A stretch of 64,000 nucleotides of DNA from Neobacillus rhizophilus (lineage in GTDB: Bacteria > Bacillota > Bacilli > Bacillales > Cytobacillaceae), in assembly GCF_018343535.1 (NCBI RefSeq), contig NZ_JAGYPF010000002.1, forward strand, positions 274,103-338,102, read 5' to 3'. This document shows, in pieces, positions 1-8,691 of the stretch. The notes beneath the pieces were generated by a model. The model made no database searches. It worked only from the letters and a program-made list of their open reading frames with translations, and was not told where the DNA came from. Position numbers and translations under genes: made by a program. Position 1 is the stretch's first letter. Every line of letters begins with the position of its first letter.

Positions 1-1
1 T

Positions 2-1969
2 GATATTTCGACGCTGTATCAGGGAATTACCGATATTAATGAGCTTGCGCAGCGGGTGATCAATAAGCTGGCACCGCTGCTTGAAGCCTGTTACGGCGTT
101 GTTTATCTGCGCCGGGAACAAGGCGGCGAGGTCGACTTCGTCAAAGTCGCAGGCTATGCAGTCTCCGATGAGGCTGGCGTTAAGCCCAGCTTCCGCTTTG
201 GGGAAGGGCTCGTCGGCCAGGCGGCGCTCGACCAACGGATTTTTCTAATTGACCGTTTGCCGGAAGATCATATGAAAGTGACGAGCGGCCTCGGGACATC
301 GTCACCGCGAAATTTATTGGTGGCACCGATTATCTATCAGGGCCGGGTCGAAGCAGTTGTCGAGTTCGCAGCACTGAAGCCGTTCCTCTCGCAGCACCTA
401 ACCTTGCTCGACCTTTTACAGGACAAATTCGGCTCATCGATTTCCAATGTACTCGGTCGGATGGAGGTCGAAAGGCTGCTATCGGAATCGCAGGTCATGA
501 CCGAGGAACTTCAAGCACAATCTGAAGAGCTGCAGGCCCAGTCCGAAGAATTGCAGATGCAGCAGGAACAATTGAAGAACGTCAACGAATATTTGGAAGA
601 GCAGAAACAATTTGCTGAACAGCGGGCGCGCGATCTGAAAAAGGCGAAGGATGAGCTCGAGGATTATTCGCGCCAGTTGCAATTGAGCTCGCAGTACAAG
701 ACCGACTTTTTGGCGAATATGTCGCATGAACTACGGACGCCGCTGAACAGTATTTTGATTTTGTCACAAATGCTGATGGAAAATGGCGGCATGGACCAAG
801 ACGAGATTGAGGAATATGCCCGTGTTGTGAACACGGCTGGCGCCGATTTGTTAAGGTTAATTGATGATATTCTCGATTTATCAAAAATTGAGGCCGGAAA
901 AATTGAGATCCTGACAGACGAGGTGAATGTGACCGAATTGCCGCAGATGTTAAAAAGCCTGTTCGATCCGGTCGCAGCCAAAAAGAATGTAATGTTTGAG
1001 GTCCTGACAGATGCGAACGTGCCGCTAGTGATTTCCACAGACGGCCAGCGCCTGCAGCAAATTTTAAAAAATTTATTATCGAATGCGTTCAAATTTACGG
1101 AGCAGGGCTCAGTGACAGTCCATATTGCCGTATCGCCTCCGGAAAAGGCGGAGCAGCTGCACTGTGGCGGTCCGGTTCTGGCCATATCGGTAGCCGATAC
1201 AGGAATCGGAATCCCGCATGATAAACAGCAGATTATTTTTGAAGCGTTTCAGCAAGTGGACGGGACGACGAATCGTCAATACGGCGGCACCGGGCTTGGC
1301 TTATCGATTTGCCGTGAATTTACCCGCCTGCTTGGCGGCGCCCTTGAGGTTGACAGCGAGGTTGGGAAGGGCAGTACGTTTACCTTGTATATCCCAAGCA
1401 CACGGGAGTCTGAACATGAACTATTGACAGATCCGGCGCCGGAGCAGGAGATGTTGACGGCGCTCAAGGAAGTGGCAGCAAGCCGTGCGGTTGAAGTTGT
1501 CCAGGAGCCGCTTCAGGATGAGGCTGTAGCGGACGGCGATATGATTGAGGCAGAGCATGGCACCGATGACGAGCTGTTTCATGGAAAAAAGGTTCTCCTT
1601 GTCGAGGATGACGGCCGCAATATTTACGCGCTGGTCACGGCGCTTGAGCGCAAGGGGATTACCGTACAAGTTGCGAAAAACGGAAAACAGGCGATCGACC
1701 TTCTGTGTGATCAGGCCGATTTTGATTTGATTTTTATGGATATCATGATGCCGGTGATGGGTGGCTATGAGGCGATGAAAGTGATACGCGATGAACTCGG
1801 TCTGCACCGCCTGCCAATCATTGCGTTAACAGCCAAGGCGATGAAGGGCGAGCGCGACAAGTGCATAGAAGCGGGGGCGTCCGATTATATCATGAAGCCG
1901 TTAAATATTGAGCAGCTGTTCTCGCTCATGCGGGTATGGCTGACAGAGCAGGTGAATACGGATGAGTAA
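2..1969 (+). CDS. Hybrid sensor histidine kinase/response regulator, 5' end outside the window
   Basis: The reading frame is open to the left edge, so the N-terminus (probably a sensor/HAMP part) is missing; a GTG at 56 is internal. Visible in order are a GAF-type domain (about residues 15-135 counted from 56), a Gln/Glu-rich coiled coil (about 140-215), a HisKA domain with H-box FLANMSHELRTPLN (His about 224), a HATPase with N-box LLSNAFKFT, G1 DTGIGIP and G2 GGTGLGLS, an acidic linker, and a receiver domain with phosphoacceptor motif LIFMDIMMPVMGG and the conserved Lys in DYIMKPL. It should autophosphorylate and pass phosphate to its own receiver. Its stop overlaps the start of a CheR-like gene, so the two are probably translated together. 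The stimulus is unknown. Confidence 0.93.
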   Translation, partial: DISTLYQGITDINELAQRVINKLAPLLEACYGVVYLRREQGGEVDFVKVAGYAVSDEAGVKPSFRFGEGLVGQAALDQRIFLIDRLPEDHMKVTSGLGTSSPRNLLVAPIIYQGRVEAVVEFAALKPFLSQHLTLLDLLQDKFGSSISNVLGRMEVERLLSESQVMTEELQAQSEELQAQSEELQMQQEQLKNVNEYLEEQKQFAEQRARDLKKAKDELEDYSRQLQLSSQYKTDFLANMSHELRTPLNSILILSQMLMENGGMDQDEIEEYARVVNTAGADLLRLIDDILDLSKIEAGKIEILTDEVNVTELPQMLKSLFDPVAAKKNVMFEVLTDANVPLVISTDGQRLQQILKNLLSNAFKFTEQGSVTVHIAVSPPEKAEQLHCGGPVLAISVADTGIGIPHDKQQIIFEAFQQVDGTTNRQYGGTGLGLSICREFTRLLGGALEVDSEVGKGSTFTLYIPSTRESEHELLTDPAPEQEMLTALKEVAASRAVEVVQEPLQDEAVADGDMIEAEHGTDDELFHGKKVLLVEDDGRNIYALVTALERKGITVQVAKNGKQAIDLLCDQADFDLIFMDIMMPVMGGYEAMKVIRDELGLHRLPIIALTAKAMKGERDKCIEAGASDYIMKPLNIEQLFSLMRVWLTEQVNTDE

Positions 1970-2861
1970 CAAAATGAGCATATCGCCGAGCGATACGAGC
2001 GATACACCATCACCTGAGACCGAACCGTTTACCTTAACGGAGGTGCAGGAAGTCGAGCTGAATTTGCTAATCGAGGGGCTGTATCAGATGTATGGCTACG
2101 ACTTTCGGGGGTATGTCCGGGCCTCATTGACGAGGAGGGTAATGAATCGGATGAAAGCAGAGCGGCTGCCGACGATTACCGCCCTATTGGAAAAAGTTCT
2201 CCACGAACCTGGCTGTTTGGAGCGGCTTTTGAATGATCTGTCAATCCGGATGACGGAAATGTACCGCGACCCCAGCTTCTTTGCGGCGTTTCGCGAGGAA
2301 GTGATCCCGCTCTTGCGGGAGCTTCCCGAAATCCGGATTTGGCATGCGGGCTGCGCAACGGGAGAAGAGGTCTATTCGATGGCCATTCTCCTGCACGAAG
2401 AGGGGCTTACGAAAAAAACGAAAATCTACGCAACTGATATGAACGAAAAAGCGCTTCAGGCTGCCCAAAAAGGCGCCTTCCCGCTTAAAAAAATGCAGCA
2501 ATATACGAAAAATTATTTGAAAGCAGGCGGGGGTAAGGCATTTTCGGAATACTATACGACCGACCATCAATATGCTTATTTTAAACCGCTGTTGGAAGAG
2601 AACCTGATTTTTGCCCAGCATAATTTGGTGACGGATGGCTCCTTCAATGAGTTCCATGTGATACTCTGCCGGAACGTGATGATTTATTTCGACAATAGCC
2701 TCCAGCAGCAGGTCCACCGTCTTTTTTACGGCAGCCTGGCGACCGGCGGTTTCCTTGGACTCGGCAGCAAGGAGTCGATTCTGTTTTTGCCAAAAGGCTT
2801 GCATTATAAAGAATTCAATGCCCAGGAACGAATTTATCGAAAAGGTAATGGGGCGGGGTGA
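1962..2861 (+). CDS. CheR-type protein-glutamate O-methyltransferase
   Basis: A 299-residue protein of the CheR family. An N-terminal helical domain (about 25-95) is followed by a SAM-binding fold with the glycine motif IWHAGCATGEEVYSMAILL, and LCRNVMIYFD is the usual CheR C-terminal landmark. The family transfers methyl groups from S-adenosylmethionine to glutamates of chemoreceptors. No chemotaxis genes are nearby. The ATGAGTAA overlap with the hybrid kinase suggests an accessory signalling module rather than flagellar chemotaxis, which is inference. The first ~25 residues are Ser/Thr/Pro-rich and unlike the family. An intrinsic terminator follows at once. Confidence 0.92.
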   Translation: MSNKMSISPSDTSDTPSPETEPFTLTEVQEVELNLLIEGLYQMYGYDFRGYVRASLTRRVMNRMKAERLPTITALLEKVLHEPGCLERLLNDLSIRMTEMYRDPSFFAAFREEVIPLLRELPEIRIWHAGCATGEEVYSMAILLHEEGLTKKTKIYATDMNEKALQAAQKGAFPLKKMQQYTKNYLKAGGGKAFSEYYTTDHQYAYFKPLLEENLIFAQHNLVTDGSFNEFHVILCRNVMIYFDNSLQQQVHRLFYGSLATGGFLGLGSKESILFLPKGLHYKEFNAQERIYRKGNGAG

Positions 2862-2872
2862 AAATGCAAAAA

Positions 2873-2907
2873 AGAGACTGTCGAGCTGTGACAGTCTCTT
2901 TTTTTCT
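2873..2907 (+). terminator. Intrinsic terminator after cheR-like gene
   Basis: A 10-bp perfect stem (agagactgtc / gacagtctct) with a 7-nt loop is followed by a run of T. Confidence 0.9.
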
Positions 2908-2913
2908 ACTATA

Positions 2914-3168
2914 TTAATTGGTGTGTTTGGCGGTTCTTAGAATAAGGCTGAGGATAAAAACGAGAGCCGCAGCGCCGATTAGGGCCGGAATAATGTAGAA
3001 GCCGCCGATCATCGGACCCCAGCCCCCTAACAGAAGCGACCCCAGCCAAGAACCGATAAAGCCGGCAATAATATTTCCGATGATGCCTCCCGGTACATCA
3101 CGCCCAAGAATCAGTCCGGCCAGCCAGCCGATTACGCCTCCAATAATTAATGACCAAATAAAACCCAT
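2914..3168 (-). CDS. GlsB/YeaQ/YmgE family membrane stress protein
   Basis: An 84-residue, very hydrophobic protein with three predicted membrane helices and glycine-rich turns (IIGGVIGWLAG, DVPGGIIGNIIAG, IGSWLGSLLLGG). This is typical of the transglycosylase-associated/GlsB family, small membrane proteins often induced by envelope or general stress. I chose the ATG at 3168 because AAAGGGGAG lies just upstream; an earlier in-frame start would add 25 residues with no membrane character. It is convergent with the cheR-like gene. Biochemical function is unknown for the family. Confidence 0.88.
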   Translation of the reverse strand: MGFIWSLIIGGVIGWLAGLILGRDVPGGIIGNIIAGFIGSWLGSLLLGGWGPMIGGFYIIPALIGAAALVFILSLILRTAKHTN

Positions 3169-3240
3169 AAAGTAATCTCCCCTTTCAATGAGATATAGAC
3201 TAAATACCCGTTTGTAATGAAAATGAAACCATTTAGTGAA

Positions 3241-3294
3241 CATGGGGACGGTTCTCGTGCTTCACAAGGTGAGGCACAAGAACCGTCCCTATGC
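3241..3294. repeat. Dispersed palindromic GGGGACGG repeat, copy 1
   Basis: An imperfect inverted repeat: GGGGACGGTTCTCGTGCTTC on the left arm and GAGGCACAAGAACCGTCCCT on the right. Related copies lie at 3684-3745, 17901-17964, 32568-32597 and 38085-38149. Confidence 0.85.
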
Positions 3295-3299
3295 CTCCT

Positions 3300-3617
3300 T
3301 TACACTTTTTCGGAATGATTTCTTCCTATATGTAGGGCTCGCCAACAGGTCTTTAATTCTTCCGTCAGTTCTTGAAACCGCGGCTCATCCCGGTTATCGA
3401 GGCAGCCGTCTATCTCACGAGTTAACAGGCTGATTTTTAAGATTAGTTCAGCTTTGCGCTTTTGTTCCTTTCGAAAAAGCTGCTCCCACTTGGCGTCCCT
3501 TTCAGTGTGATAATCACTAAACTTCTTTAAGCGCATCCCGCATTTACACAGCGTCTCGTTTACACTTAGAACGTAGAATTCTTTGTTTCCACAATATTTA
3601 CATGATAATTTCCTCAT
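3300..3617 (-). CDS. Small zinc-ribbon-like hypothetical protein
   Basis: A 105-residue protein starting MRKLSCKYCGNKEFYVLS. It carries CxxC (CKYC) and CxC (CKCG) pairs about 20 residues apart, which looks like a metal-binding ribbon, followed by a charged helical region to the C-terminus. The start is supported by a strong GGAGGT site upstream. It lies alone between two copies of the GGGGACGG repeat. I do not recognise a family, and function is unknown. Confidence 0.7.
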   Translation of the reverse strand: MRKLSCKYCGNKEFYVLSVNETLCKCGMRLKKFSDYHTERDAKWEQLFRKEQKRKAELILKISLLTREIDGCLDNRDEPRFQELTEELKTCWRALHIGRNHSEKV

Positions 3618-3683
3618 CTAAACCACCTCCGCTTTCTATATACCCGTGCTTTGAATCGGAGTAACCTACTTCCAAAAAATTTT

Positions 3684-3745
3684 GATGCACGGGGACGGTT
3701 CTCTTGCATCACAAAGTGAGGCACAGGAACCGTCCCCATGCCTCA
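3684..3745. repeat. Dispersed palindromic GGGGACGG repeat, copy 2
   Basis: Arms GCACGGGGACGGTTCTCTTG and GGCACAGGAACCGTCCCC form an inverted repeat; the copy lies in the intergenic region before the YflT-like gene. Confidence 0.85.
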
Positions 3746-3770
3746 TTTCAAAAAAATTCGAAAAAAATAG

Positions 3771-3796
3771 GTTTCAATTTTTCATAGGACGGTTAT
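3771..3796 (+). promoter_or_regulatory. Candidate SigB promoter for the YflT-like gene
   Basis: GTTTCA at 3771 and GGTTAT at 3791 are separated by 14 bases, close to the SigB consensus GTTTAA-N12-15-GGGTAT. They lie 35 bases upstream of the start of a gene whose family is SigB-dependent in B. subtilis. Confidence 0.55.
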
Positions 3797-3830
3797 ATAA
3801 CCTGTACAACGTTAAAAGGAGGAATGGAAC

Positions 3831-4157
3831 ATGAATACAATTAAAGTAGTAGAAAATGGCGTACAAGCAAAAAGGGAAATTGATGAATTAATCATGCAGG
3901 GATATTCAAAAGATGAAATTTATTTATTGGCCCATGATAAGACTCGATTTCAGGATTTAACTGACTCTCTGGATATTAATGAGATTGGCGTCAAGGAGCA
4001 AGGCGTCATTGAATCTTTTGCCAACGTGTTTCGAAAGCGGGGAGATGAACTGCGTGCCAAACTAGAATCATTAGGGATGTCTCCGCTTGAGGCGGAGCGA
4101 TATGAAGAGGACTTGGACCGAGGAAAAGTCATCGTCGTTGCGGCTAAATCAGCATAA
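3831..4157 (+). CDS. YflT/GSP17M-type general stress protein
   Basis: A 108-residue protein, MNTIKVVENGVQAKREIDEL, matching the YflT domain (heat-induced/general stress protein 17M). The pattern is a beta strand, then a helix, then GYSKDEIYLLAHD; the C-terminus ends RGKVIVVAA as usual. A strong AAAGGAGG site precedes the ATG. The candidate SigB promoter upstream fits the general stress role known for this family in B. subtilis. Molecular function is not established. Confidence 0.85.
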   Translation: MNTIKVVENGVQAKREIDELIMQGYSKDEIYLLAHDKTRFQDLTDSLDINEIGVKEQGVIESFANVFRKRGDELRAKLESLGMSPLEAERYEEDLDRGKVIVVAAKSA

Positions 4158-4172
4158 GGAGTTAAAGAAAAA

Positions 4173-4205
4173 GAGCTGTTGCCCTACTCAATAGGGCGAC
4201 GGCTC
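4173..4205. other. Hairpin between two small genes
   Basis: GAGCTGTTGCCCT and AGGGCGACGGCTC can pair across a 7-base loop. No T run follows on the plus strand; on the minus strand a short T-rich tail follows. It may be a weak terminator or an mRNA-processing structure. Confidence 0.4.
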
Positions 4206-4232
4206 ACAAAAAAATGGGAAGGGAGAATTTTT

Positions 4233-4412
4233 ATGAAACACTCATCGATAAAATTTGAAAGATTAATGGGAGAACGCACAAAAGCAAGACGCAAAAGTCG
4301 GGCAAGACTCCATTTTGAGCAATTTATTGAAGAGCCCATCATTCGTCGAGAAATTCATGGAGAAAGGGTGTATGTACCACTAAGATTACAGCAGATATGG
4401 AATGAGGTGTAA
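4233..4412 (+). CDS. Small basic hypothetical protein
   Basis: A 59-residue protein starting MKHSSIKFERLMGERTKARR with a strongly basic N-terminal half and VYVPLRLQQIWNEV at the C-terminus. The start was chosen because GGAAGGGAG lies 9 bases upstream. It sits 75 bases after the YflT-like gene and could be cotranscribed with it across a hairpin. No family recognised. Confidence 0.6.
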   Translation: MKHSSIKFERLMGERTKARRKSRARLHFEQFIEEPIIRREIHGERVYVPLRLQQIWNEV

Positions 4413-4425
4413 ATTGGCCATCCTT

Positions 4426-4481
4426 AAATTACCTGCCTAAACACGTTTTGAGAGGTTCAATCGTGCTTAGGCAGGTAATTT
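4426..4481. terminator. Large inverted repeat, probable terminator
   Basis: A perfect 15-bp stem (4426-4440 with 4467-4481, core TACCTGCC/GGCAGGTA) with a 26-base loop. It lies just after a small gene. The T run is short, so termination is probable rather than certain. Confidence 0.6.
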
Positions 4482-4564
4482 ATTATGGGAAAAATCTTCA
4501 ATTAAAGGAAATAAAATGACCAGTGTGGTAGAATAGGAAGGGTGTGAAAGGGAGGGCGGTATAG

Positions 4565-4798
4565 ATGGATGATTTTGGGCAAATTGCGTTAGTCAGCATT
4601 CTGTCTCATTTGGTGTGTATCGCGGTTTCCTGGTGGGCCCTGCAGGCGATTCGCCTGGATAAACTGCTGAAGCCGAACCATGTATTTCAAGCACGTTTAT
4701 TGTACATATTATTGGCAATCTTCATCGGATCATCAGTTAGTAACTTTTTCCTTGACTACCTGCAATGGTCGAGACAACTACCGTTAATGTTTCAATAA
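4565..4798 (+). CDS. ywzB: DUF1146 membrane protein YwzB
   Basis: A 77-residue protein with two membrane helices (about 5-28 and 45-64) and the motif WWALQAIRLDKLLK between them, typical of the DUF1146/YwzB family. It lies directly upstream of ywmB and murA as in B. subtilis, which supports the assignment. Function is unknown; the conserved position suggests an envelope role. Confidence 0.88.
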   Translation: MDDFGQIALVSILSHLVCIAVSWWALQAIRLDKLLKPNHVFQARLLYILLAIFIGSSVSNFFLDYLQWSRQLPLMFQ

Positions 4799-5000
4799 AA
4801 CATTAATTGGAAAAAAATTAAAGGTTCCAAAATGGTTATAGATTGAGTACAATCAAATTTATGTGGAAAAATAATCTGAAACTTGTCAGACGTTTTACCA
4901 CCTATAGATAAAAAACGGGATTTTGTCTAAAAGTGACGAGAATTCCCAAGTATGCTCTCTCCCTCCTTGGAAACAATGGTAATAAGGGGGAGACGAGAGA

Positions 5001-5843
5001 ATGAACAGAAACAGATTCACTTATATATGCCTGATTACATGTTTTAGTATTATTCTGGTTGTGATGGGGAACCGAACCACTGAGGCAAACGGCGGCCTGG
5101 ATTTGAAAATCGCATCTTTTTTTAAGGGAGAAACGAGCGTCGGCACGAACCATAAACAGACACAAGGCGAGACGCGCGTCCGGGAGTTATCTTTCCAAAA
5201 GGATCTTGGAAAAATGGCAGCTGTTTTTCAGGCCGAAGATATTATGCTTCAGGATTGGTCTTTTTATGCAAGGGAGCAGGCGGCTGGTATTGACGTGAAG
5301 GAATACGCGAATGTTTTACGGAAAAAGTTTCCCGACTGGCGTTGGACGGAGAGGACAACAAGCGAGACTTGGGAAATGACGGCAGTATCCACAGCATCTA
5401 ACCACCACTCAGAAAAGCTTCAATTCTTGGCAACCCGCACAAAACAACCTACGACTGCGTATATAGTATATAGTGTAAGGGGCAATGAGTGGAACGAAGC
5501 CTCTAAATCCTTTATCATGAGCAGTCAATTTGAAAATAGGCTAAATGACATATTTCGTGGTAAACCAACAGTTTTTTCTTGTATGAAGGGCGTTGTGAGT
5601 GATAAGATTGATAAGGCTTTAGAAAAGACGGCGAGTGAATTGATGTCGGGCTTTCAAGCTAAAGAGATCGAGGCGTTAAAAGAGGAGAATTTCATGTCTG
5701 TTTCGGCCATGTCGCCGTTGTTTACAGATGCGATTGACTTGAAAAATAATAACATGAATTTACAAATTGGCTTACGCTCCGAAGGATTGGGCGGTCCGAC
5801 TACGGTTGTAGTAGGAACCCCTATCATTACGATTGAATATTAA
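5001..5843 (+). CDS. ywmB: YwmB family exported protein
   Basis: A 280-residue protein with an N-terminal signal/anchor segment (about residues 7-24) followed by a soluble domain. Length and position between ywzB and murA match YwmB, a family whose fold resembles the TATA-box-binding protein but which is secreted or membrane-attached. AAGGGGGAGA precedes the ATG. Only 32 bases separate it from murA, suggesting a shared transcript. No enzymatic motif is visible and function is unknown. Confidence 0.85.
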   Translation: MNRNRFTYICLITCFSIILVVMGNRTTEANGGLDLKIASFFKGETSVGTNHKQTQGETRVRELSFQKDLGKMAAVFQAEDIMLQDWSFYAREQAAGIDVKEYANVLRKKFPDWRWTERTTSETWEMTAVSTASNHHSEKLQFLATRTKQPTTAYIVYSVRGNEWNEASKSFIMSSQFENRLNDIFRGKPTVFSCMKGVVSDKIDKALEKTASELMSGFQAKEIEALKEENFMSVSAMSPLFTDAIDLKNNNMNLQIGLRSEGLGGPTTVVVGTPIITIEY

Positions 5844-5875
5844 TATAGAGAAAATGGACGCGGAGGGGAATACTC

Positions 5876-7186
5876 TTGGAAAAGATCATCGTCCGCGGCG
5901 GACAAAGGCTATACGGAACGGTTAAAGTAGAAGGTGCAAAGAATGCCGTTTTGCCTGTTATCGCTGCAACATTATTAGCAAGTGATGGAAAAAGTGTGAT
6001 ACGTGATGTACCGACACTCTCCGATGTATTTACAATTAATGAAGTGCTACGTAACCTAAACGCTGAAGTGGCTTTTGATAATAATACGGTTGTTGTTGAT
6101 GCATCTAGAGTGTTAAAAGAGGAAGCGCCTTTTGAGTATGTTCGCAAAATGCGCGCGTCTGTGCTTGTCATGGGATCACTTCTTGCACGTAATGGCCGTG
6201 CCCGGGTGGCTTTGCCTGGCGGTTGTGCGATTGGATCTCGACCAATTGACCAGCATTTGAAGGGCTTTGAAGCCATGGGTGCGAAGGTCAAGGTGGGCAA
6301 TGGCTTTATCGAGGCGGAGGTTGATGGCCGTCTGCGTGGAGCAAAAGTTTATTTAGATTTCCCAAGTGTTGGGGCTACTGAAAATATTATGATGGCTGCA
6401 ACGCTTGCTGTGGGTACAACCACGATTGAAAATGCCGCAAAAGAACCAGAAATTGTTGATTTAGCGAACTTTTTAAATAAAATGGGTGCGCGCGTGAAGG
6501 GTGCCGGCACTGGTACGCTTCGCATCGAGGGTGTCGATGTATTGTTTGGCGCAGACCACAATATTATTCCAGACCGGATCGAGGCAGGTACGTTTATGAC
6601 GGCGGCTGCGATTACGGGCGGAAATGTGCTTGTAAAGGGTGCAGTTCCGGAACATCTTTCTTCATTGATTGCGAAAATGGAGGAGATGGGTGTGACGATT
6701 ATCGAGGAAGAGGATGGCGTTCGCGTGATTGGACCAGAGCGCTTGAAGGCGGTCGACATCAAGACCATGCCGCACCCAGGCTTCCCGACGGATATGCAGT
6801 CACAGATGATGGCTTTGCTGCTTTGTGCAGATGGCACGTCAATGATTACGGAAACTGTGTTTGAAAATCGTTTTATGCATGTTGAGGAATTCCGCCGCAT
6901 GAATGCCGATGTGAAAATTGAAGGCCGTTCTGTGATTTTAAATGGTCCTTCTAACTTACAAGGCGCTGAAGTGGCGGCAACAGACCTTCGTGCTGCAGCT
7001 GCATTGATTTTAACCGGGCTGGTTGCTGAAGGTGTAACACGTGTAACTGAATTGAAGCATTTGGACCGCGGCTACGTGAATTTCCACGAAAAGCTGGCTG
7101 GTTTAGGTGCCGACATCGAGCGTGTGAAGGAAGCAGATGAAACCTTTATCGAACTTGGAAAATATGTTACCGATCTAAATGCCTAA
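5876..7186 (+). CDS. murA: UDP-N-acetylglucosamine 1-carboxyvinyltransferase MurA
   Basis: A 436-residue enzyme catalysing the first committed step of peptidoglycan synthesis, transfer of enolpyruvate from PEP to UDP-GlcNAc in the cytoplasm. [12 protein letters not shown] near the N-terminus and the catalytic loop [12 protein letters not shown] with Cys117 (target of fosfomycin in the family) are intact, as is [12 protein letters not shown] near the end. The start is TTG at 5876, preceded by GGAGGGG. The position after ywmB and before spoIID corresponds to murAA of B. subtilis. A terminator-like hairpin follows about 100 bases later. Confidence 0.97.
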   Translation: MEKIIVRGGQRLYGTVKVEGAKNAVLPVIAATLLASDGKSVIRDVPTLSDVFTINEVLRNLNAEVAFDNNTVVVDASRVLKEEAPFEYVRKMRASVLVMGSLLARNGRARVALPGGCAIGSRPIDQHLKGFEAMGAKVKVGNGFIEAEVDGRLRGAKVYLDFPSVGATENIMMAATLAVGTTTIENAAKEPEIVDLANFLNKMGARVKGAGTGTLRIEGVDVLFGADHNIIPDRIEAGTFMTAAAITGGNVLVKGAVPEHLSSLIAKMEEMGVTIIEEEDGVRVIGPERLKAVDIKTMPHPGFPTDMQSQMMALLLCADGTSMITETVFENRFMHVEEFRRMNADVKIEGRSVILNGPSNLQGAEVAATDLRAAAALILTGLVAEGVTRVTELKHLDRGYVNFHEKLAGLGADIERVKEADETFIELGKYVTDLNA

Positions 7187-7290
7187 GGGGCGTGCATAGT
7201 TCATTCTAGTTTGGACTAAATGCCGCGGGTGTTTAGTTCTATACTCAGCTTAAATCCTAATTTAAGGGTACAACTGAACACAACCAAAGC

Positions 7291-7323
7291 AACGGGGCCT
7301 GGAATAACGGGTCCTGTTTTTTT
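7291..7323 (+). terminator. Intrinsic terminator after murA
   Basis: AACGGGGCC pairs with GGTCCTGTT (two G-U pairs), with a 10-base loop and a T run. Confidence 0.75.
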
Positions 7324-7347
7324 GTGGTTATTTGGGGATTGTTGAGC

Positions 7348-7453
7348 TTATCCACAATAGGTTTCGGTTTTTATGATAAATACCGTGGAATTATACCCAG
7401 TTTTGTCTCATAACAATGTGGATAAGTCGAATAACTCTGTGATTTGTGGATAA
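7348..7453. promoter_or_regulatory. Cluster of three perfect DnaA boxes
   Basis: TTATCCACA occurs at 7348-7356 on the plus strand, and TGTGGATAA (its complement) at 7417-7425 and 7445-7453. All three are exact matches to the strongest DnaA box within 106 bases of gene-free DNA between murA and spoIID. DnaA box clusters outside oriC are known in B. subtilis, where they bind DnaA and limit initiation. Whether this one works so is inference. Confidence 0.7.
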
Positions 7454-7585
7454 CTTTTTGAGGGATGGCTGGCCTTTTTTGTTTTTATAAAAAAAGGTAA
7501 TAAATGCTTGTCCGTCCCCATATGTTGTAATGTGACGCATCCCGGGAGCAAGTGGGCTGTGAATTTACAAACTGGAGGCACAATC

Positions 7586-8620
7586 ATGAAAAATATCAAA
7601 CCACTCATCGTACTAGTAGCATTTCTTATTGCCTTGACACTGATTATCCCCGCTGTGTTAGTTTTGCCTTTTTCGAGCGAGAAGGCGAGCGGCAAGCTGG
7701 GCGAGGATCTCGCCAAGAAGCCGGCAGCGCAGGAAACTACTTCTCCATCCTCTGACTCAGCCATTGACGTGGCCGTCTTCCGCACCGCCAAATCCGCGAT
7801 TGAAGAAACCCCGCTGGAAGATTACCTTGTCGGGGTAGTCGCTGCCGAGATGCCGGCGGATTTCAATGAGGAGGCGCTCAAGGCCCAGGCGCTGACGGCA
7901 CGAACCTATATTGTGAACCGGCTGCTGAAAAATGACACGATGGGGGCTCCAAAAGGGTCGCAGGTAACCGATACCCCACAGCTCCACCAGGCTTACATAG
8001 ATGACGCGCAGCAAAGAAAGAACTGGGGCAAGGATTATGATTGGAAAAAGAAAAAGATTATAGAGGCTGTCCGGTCGACCAGCGGGCAGATTTTGACTTA
8101 TAACGGCGAGCCGATTAATGCGACCTTCTTCTCAACGAGCAACGGCTTTACGGAGAATTCGGAGGACTACTGGTCCGGCAACATCCCGTATTTGCGCAGC
8201 GTCACAAGTCCGTGGGATAAGGAATCCCCTAAATTCACGAATCAAAAGGTTATAACCGTGAAAGAGTTTGAATCACGGCTTGGTGTGAAGATCGGGTCGA
8301 GCACAGCGCTTGGAAAAATTGTCGCCAGAACTGAGGGCAAGCGCGTGGCGAAGGTTGATTTTAACGGGAAAGTTCTGTCCGGTAAGGATATCCGTGAAAA
8401 ATTGGATCTGAAATCGTCTGATTTTTCATGGGAGAGAAAGGGTGGAAATATTGTCATCACCACACGCGGCTATGGCCACGGCGTGGGCATGAGCCAATAC
8501 GGCGCGAACGGAATGGCCGCGGAGGGCAAAAACTACAAGGATATCGTTCAGTACTACTACAAGGGCGTAGAGGTTACCTCGGCGGAGAACATGCTGGCGA
8601 CGATTACGGCCAAGAAATAG
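7586..8620 (+). CDS. spoIID: Stage II sporulation protein D
   Basis: A 344-residue lytic transglycosylase of the mother-cell engulfment complex (with SpoIIM and SpoIIP in B. subtilis), which degrades septal peptidoglycan during engulfment. It has an N-terminal membrane anchor (about 5-27), the SpoIID domain with GVVAAEMPADFNEEALKAQA (the catalytic Glu lies in AAEMP), and the C-terminal signature RGYGHGVGMSQYGANGMA. I chose the ATG at 7586 with GGAGG 8 bases upstream; an in-frame extension back to 7508 has no such support. Expression from SigE is expected from B. subtilis, but I could not place a convincing promoter. Confidence 0.95.
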   Translation: MKNIKPLIVLVAFLIALTLIIPAVLVLPFSSEKASGKLGEDLAKKPAAQETTSPSSDSAIDVAVFRTAKSAIEETPLEDYLVGVVAAEMPADFNEEALKAQALTARTYIVNRLLKNDTMGAPKGSQVTDTPQLHQAYIDDAQQRKNWGKDYDWKKKKIIEAVRSTSGQILTYNGEPINATFFSTSNGFTENSEDYWSGNIPYLRSVTSPWDKESPKFTNQKVITVKEFESRLGVKIGSSTALGKIVARTEGKRVAKVDFNGKVLSGKDIREKLDLKSSDFSWERKGGNIVITTRGYGHGVGMSQYGANGMAAEGKNYKDIVQYYYKGVEVTSAENMLATITAKK

Positions 8621-8632
8621 GGTGTGTGTGGA

Positions 8633-8661
8633 AGCCAGGCGTGTGGGTGCGCCTGGCTTTT
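8633..8661 (+). terminator. Intrinsic terminator after spoIID
   Basis: AGCCAGGCG pairs with CGCCTGGCT across an 8-base loop and runs into TTTT. The same GCCAGGC/GCCTGGC stem recurs in the repeat elements that follow. Confidence 0.85.
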
Positions 8662-8691
8662 GTGTGTAGGTGCAGGGTGTTCATAGGGGTT

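Noticed and set aside
664..1185. Antisense open frame of 173 codons under the histidine kinase
   Set aside because: The plus strand holds all kinase motifs; the antisense frame is a shadow.
7508..7585. N-terminal extension of spoIID to 7508
   Set aside because: The added 26 residues precede a good GGAGG site and would displace the membrane anchor from the N-terminus.
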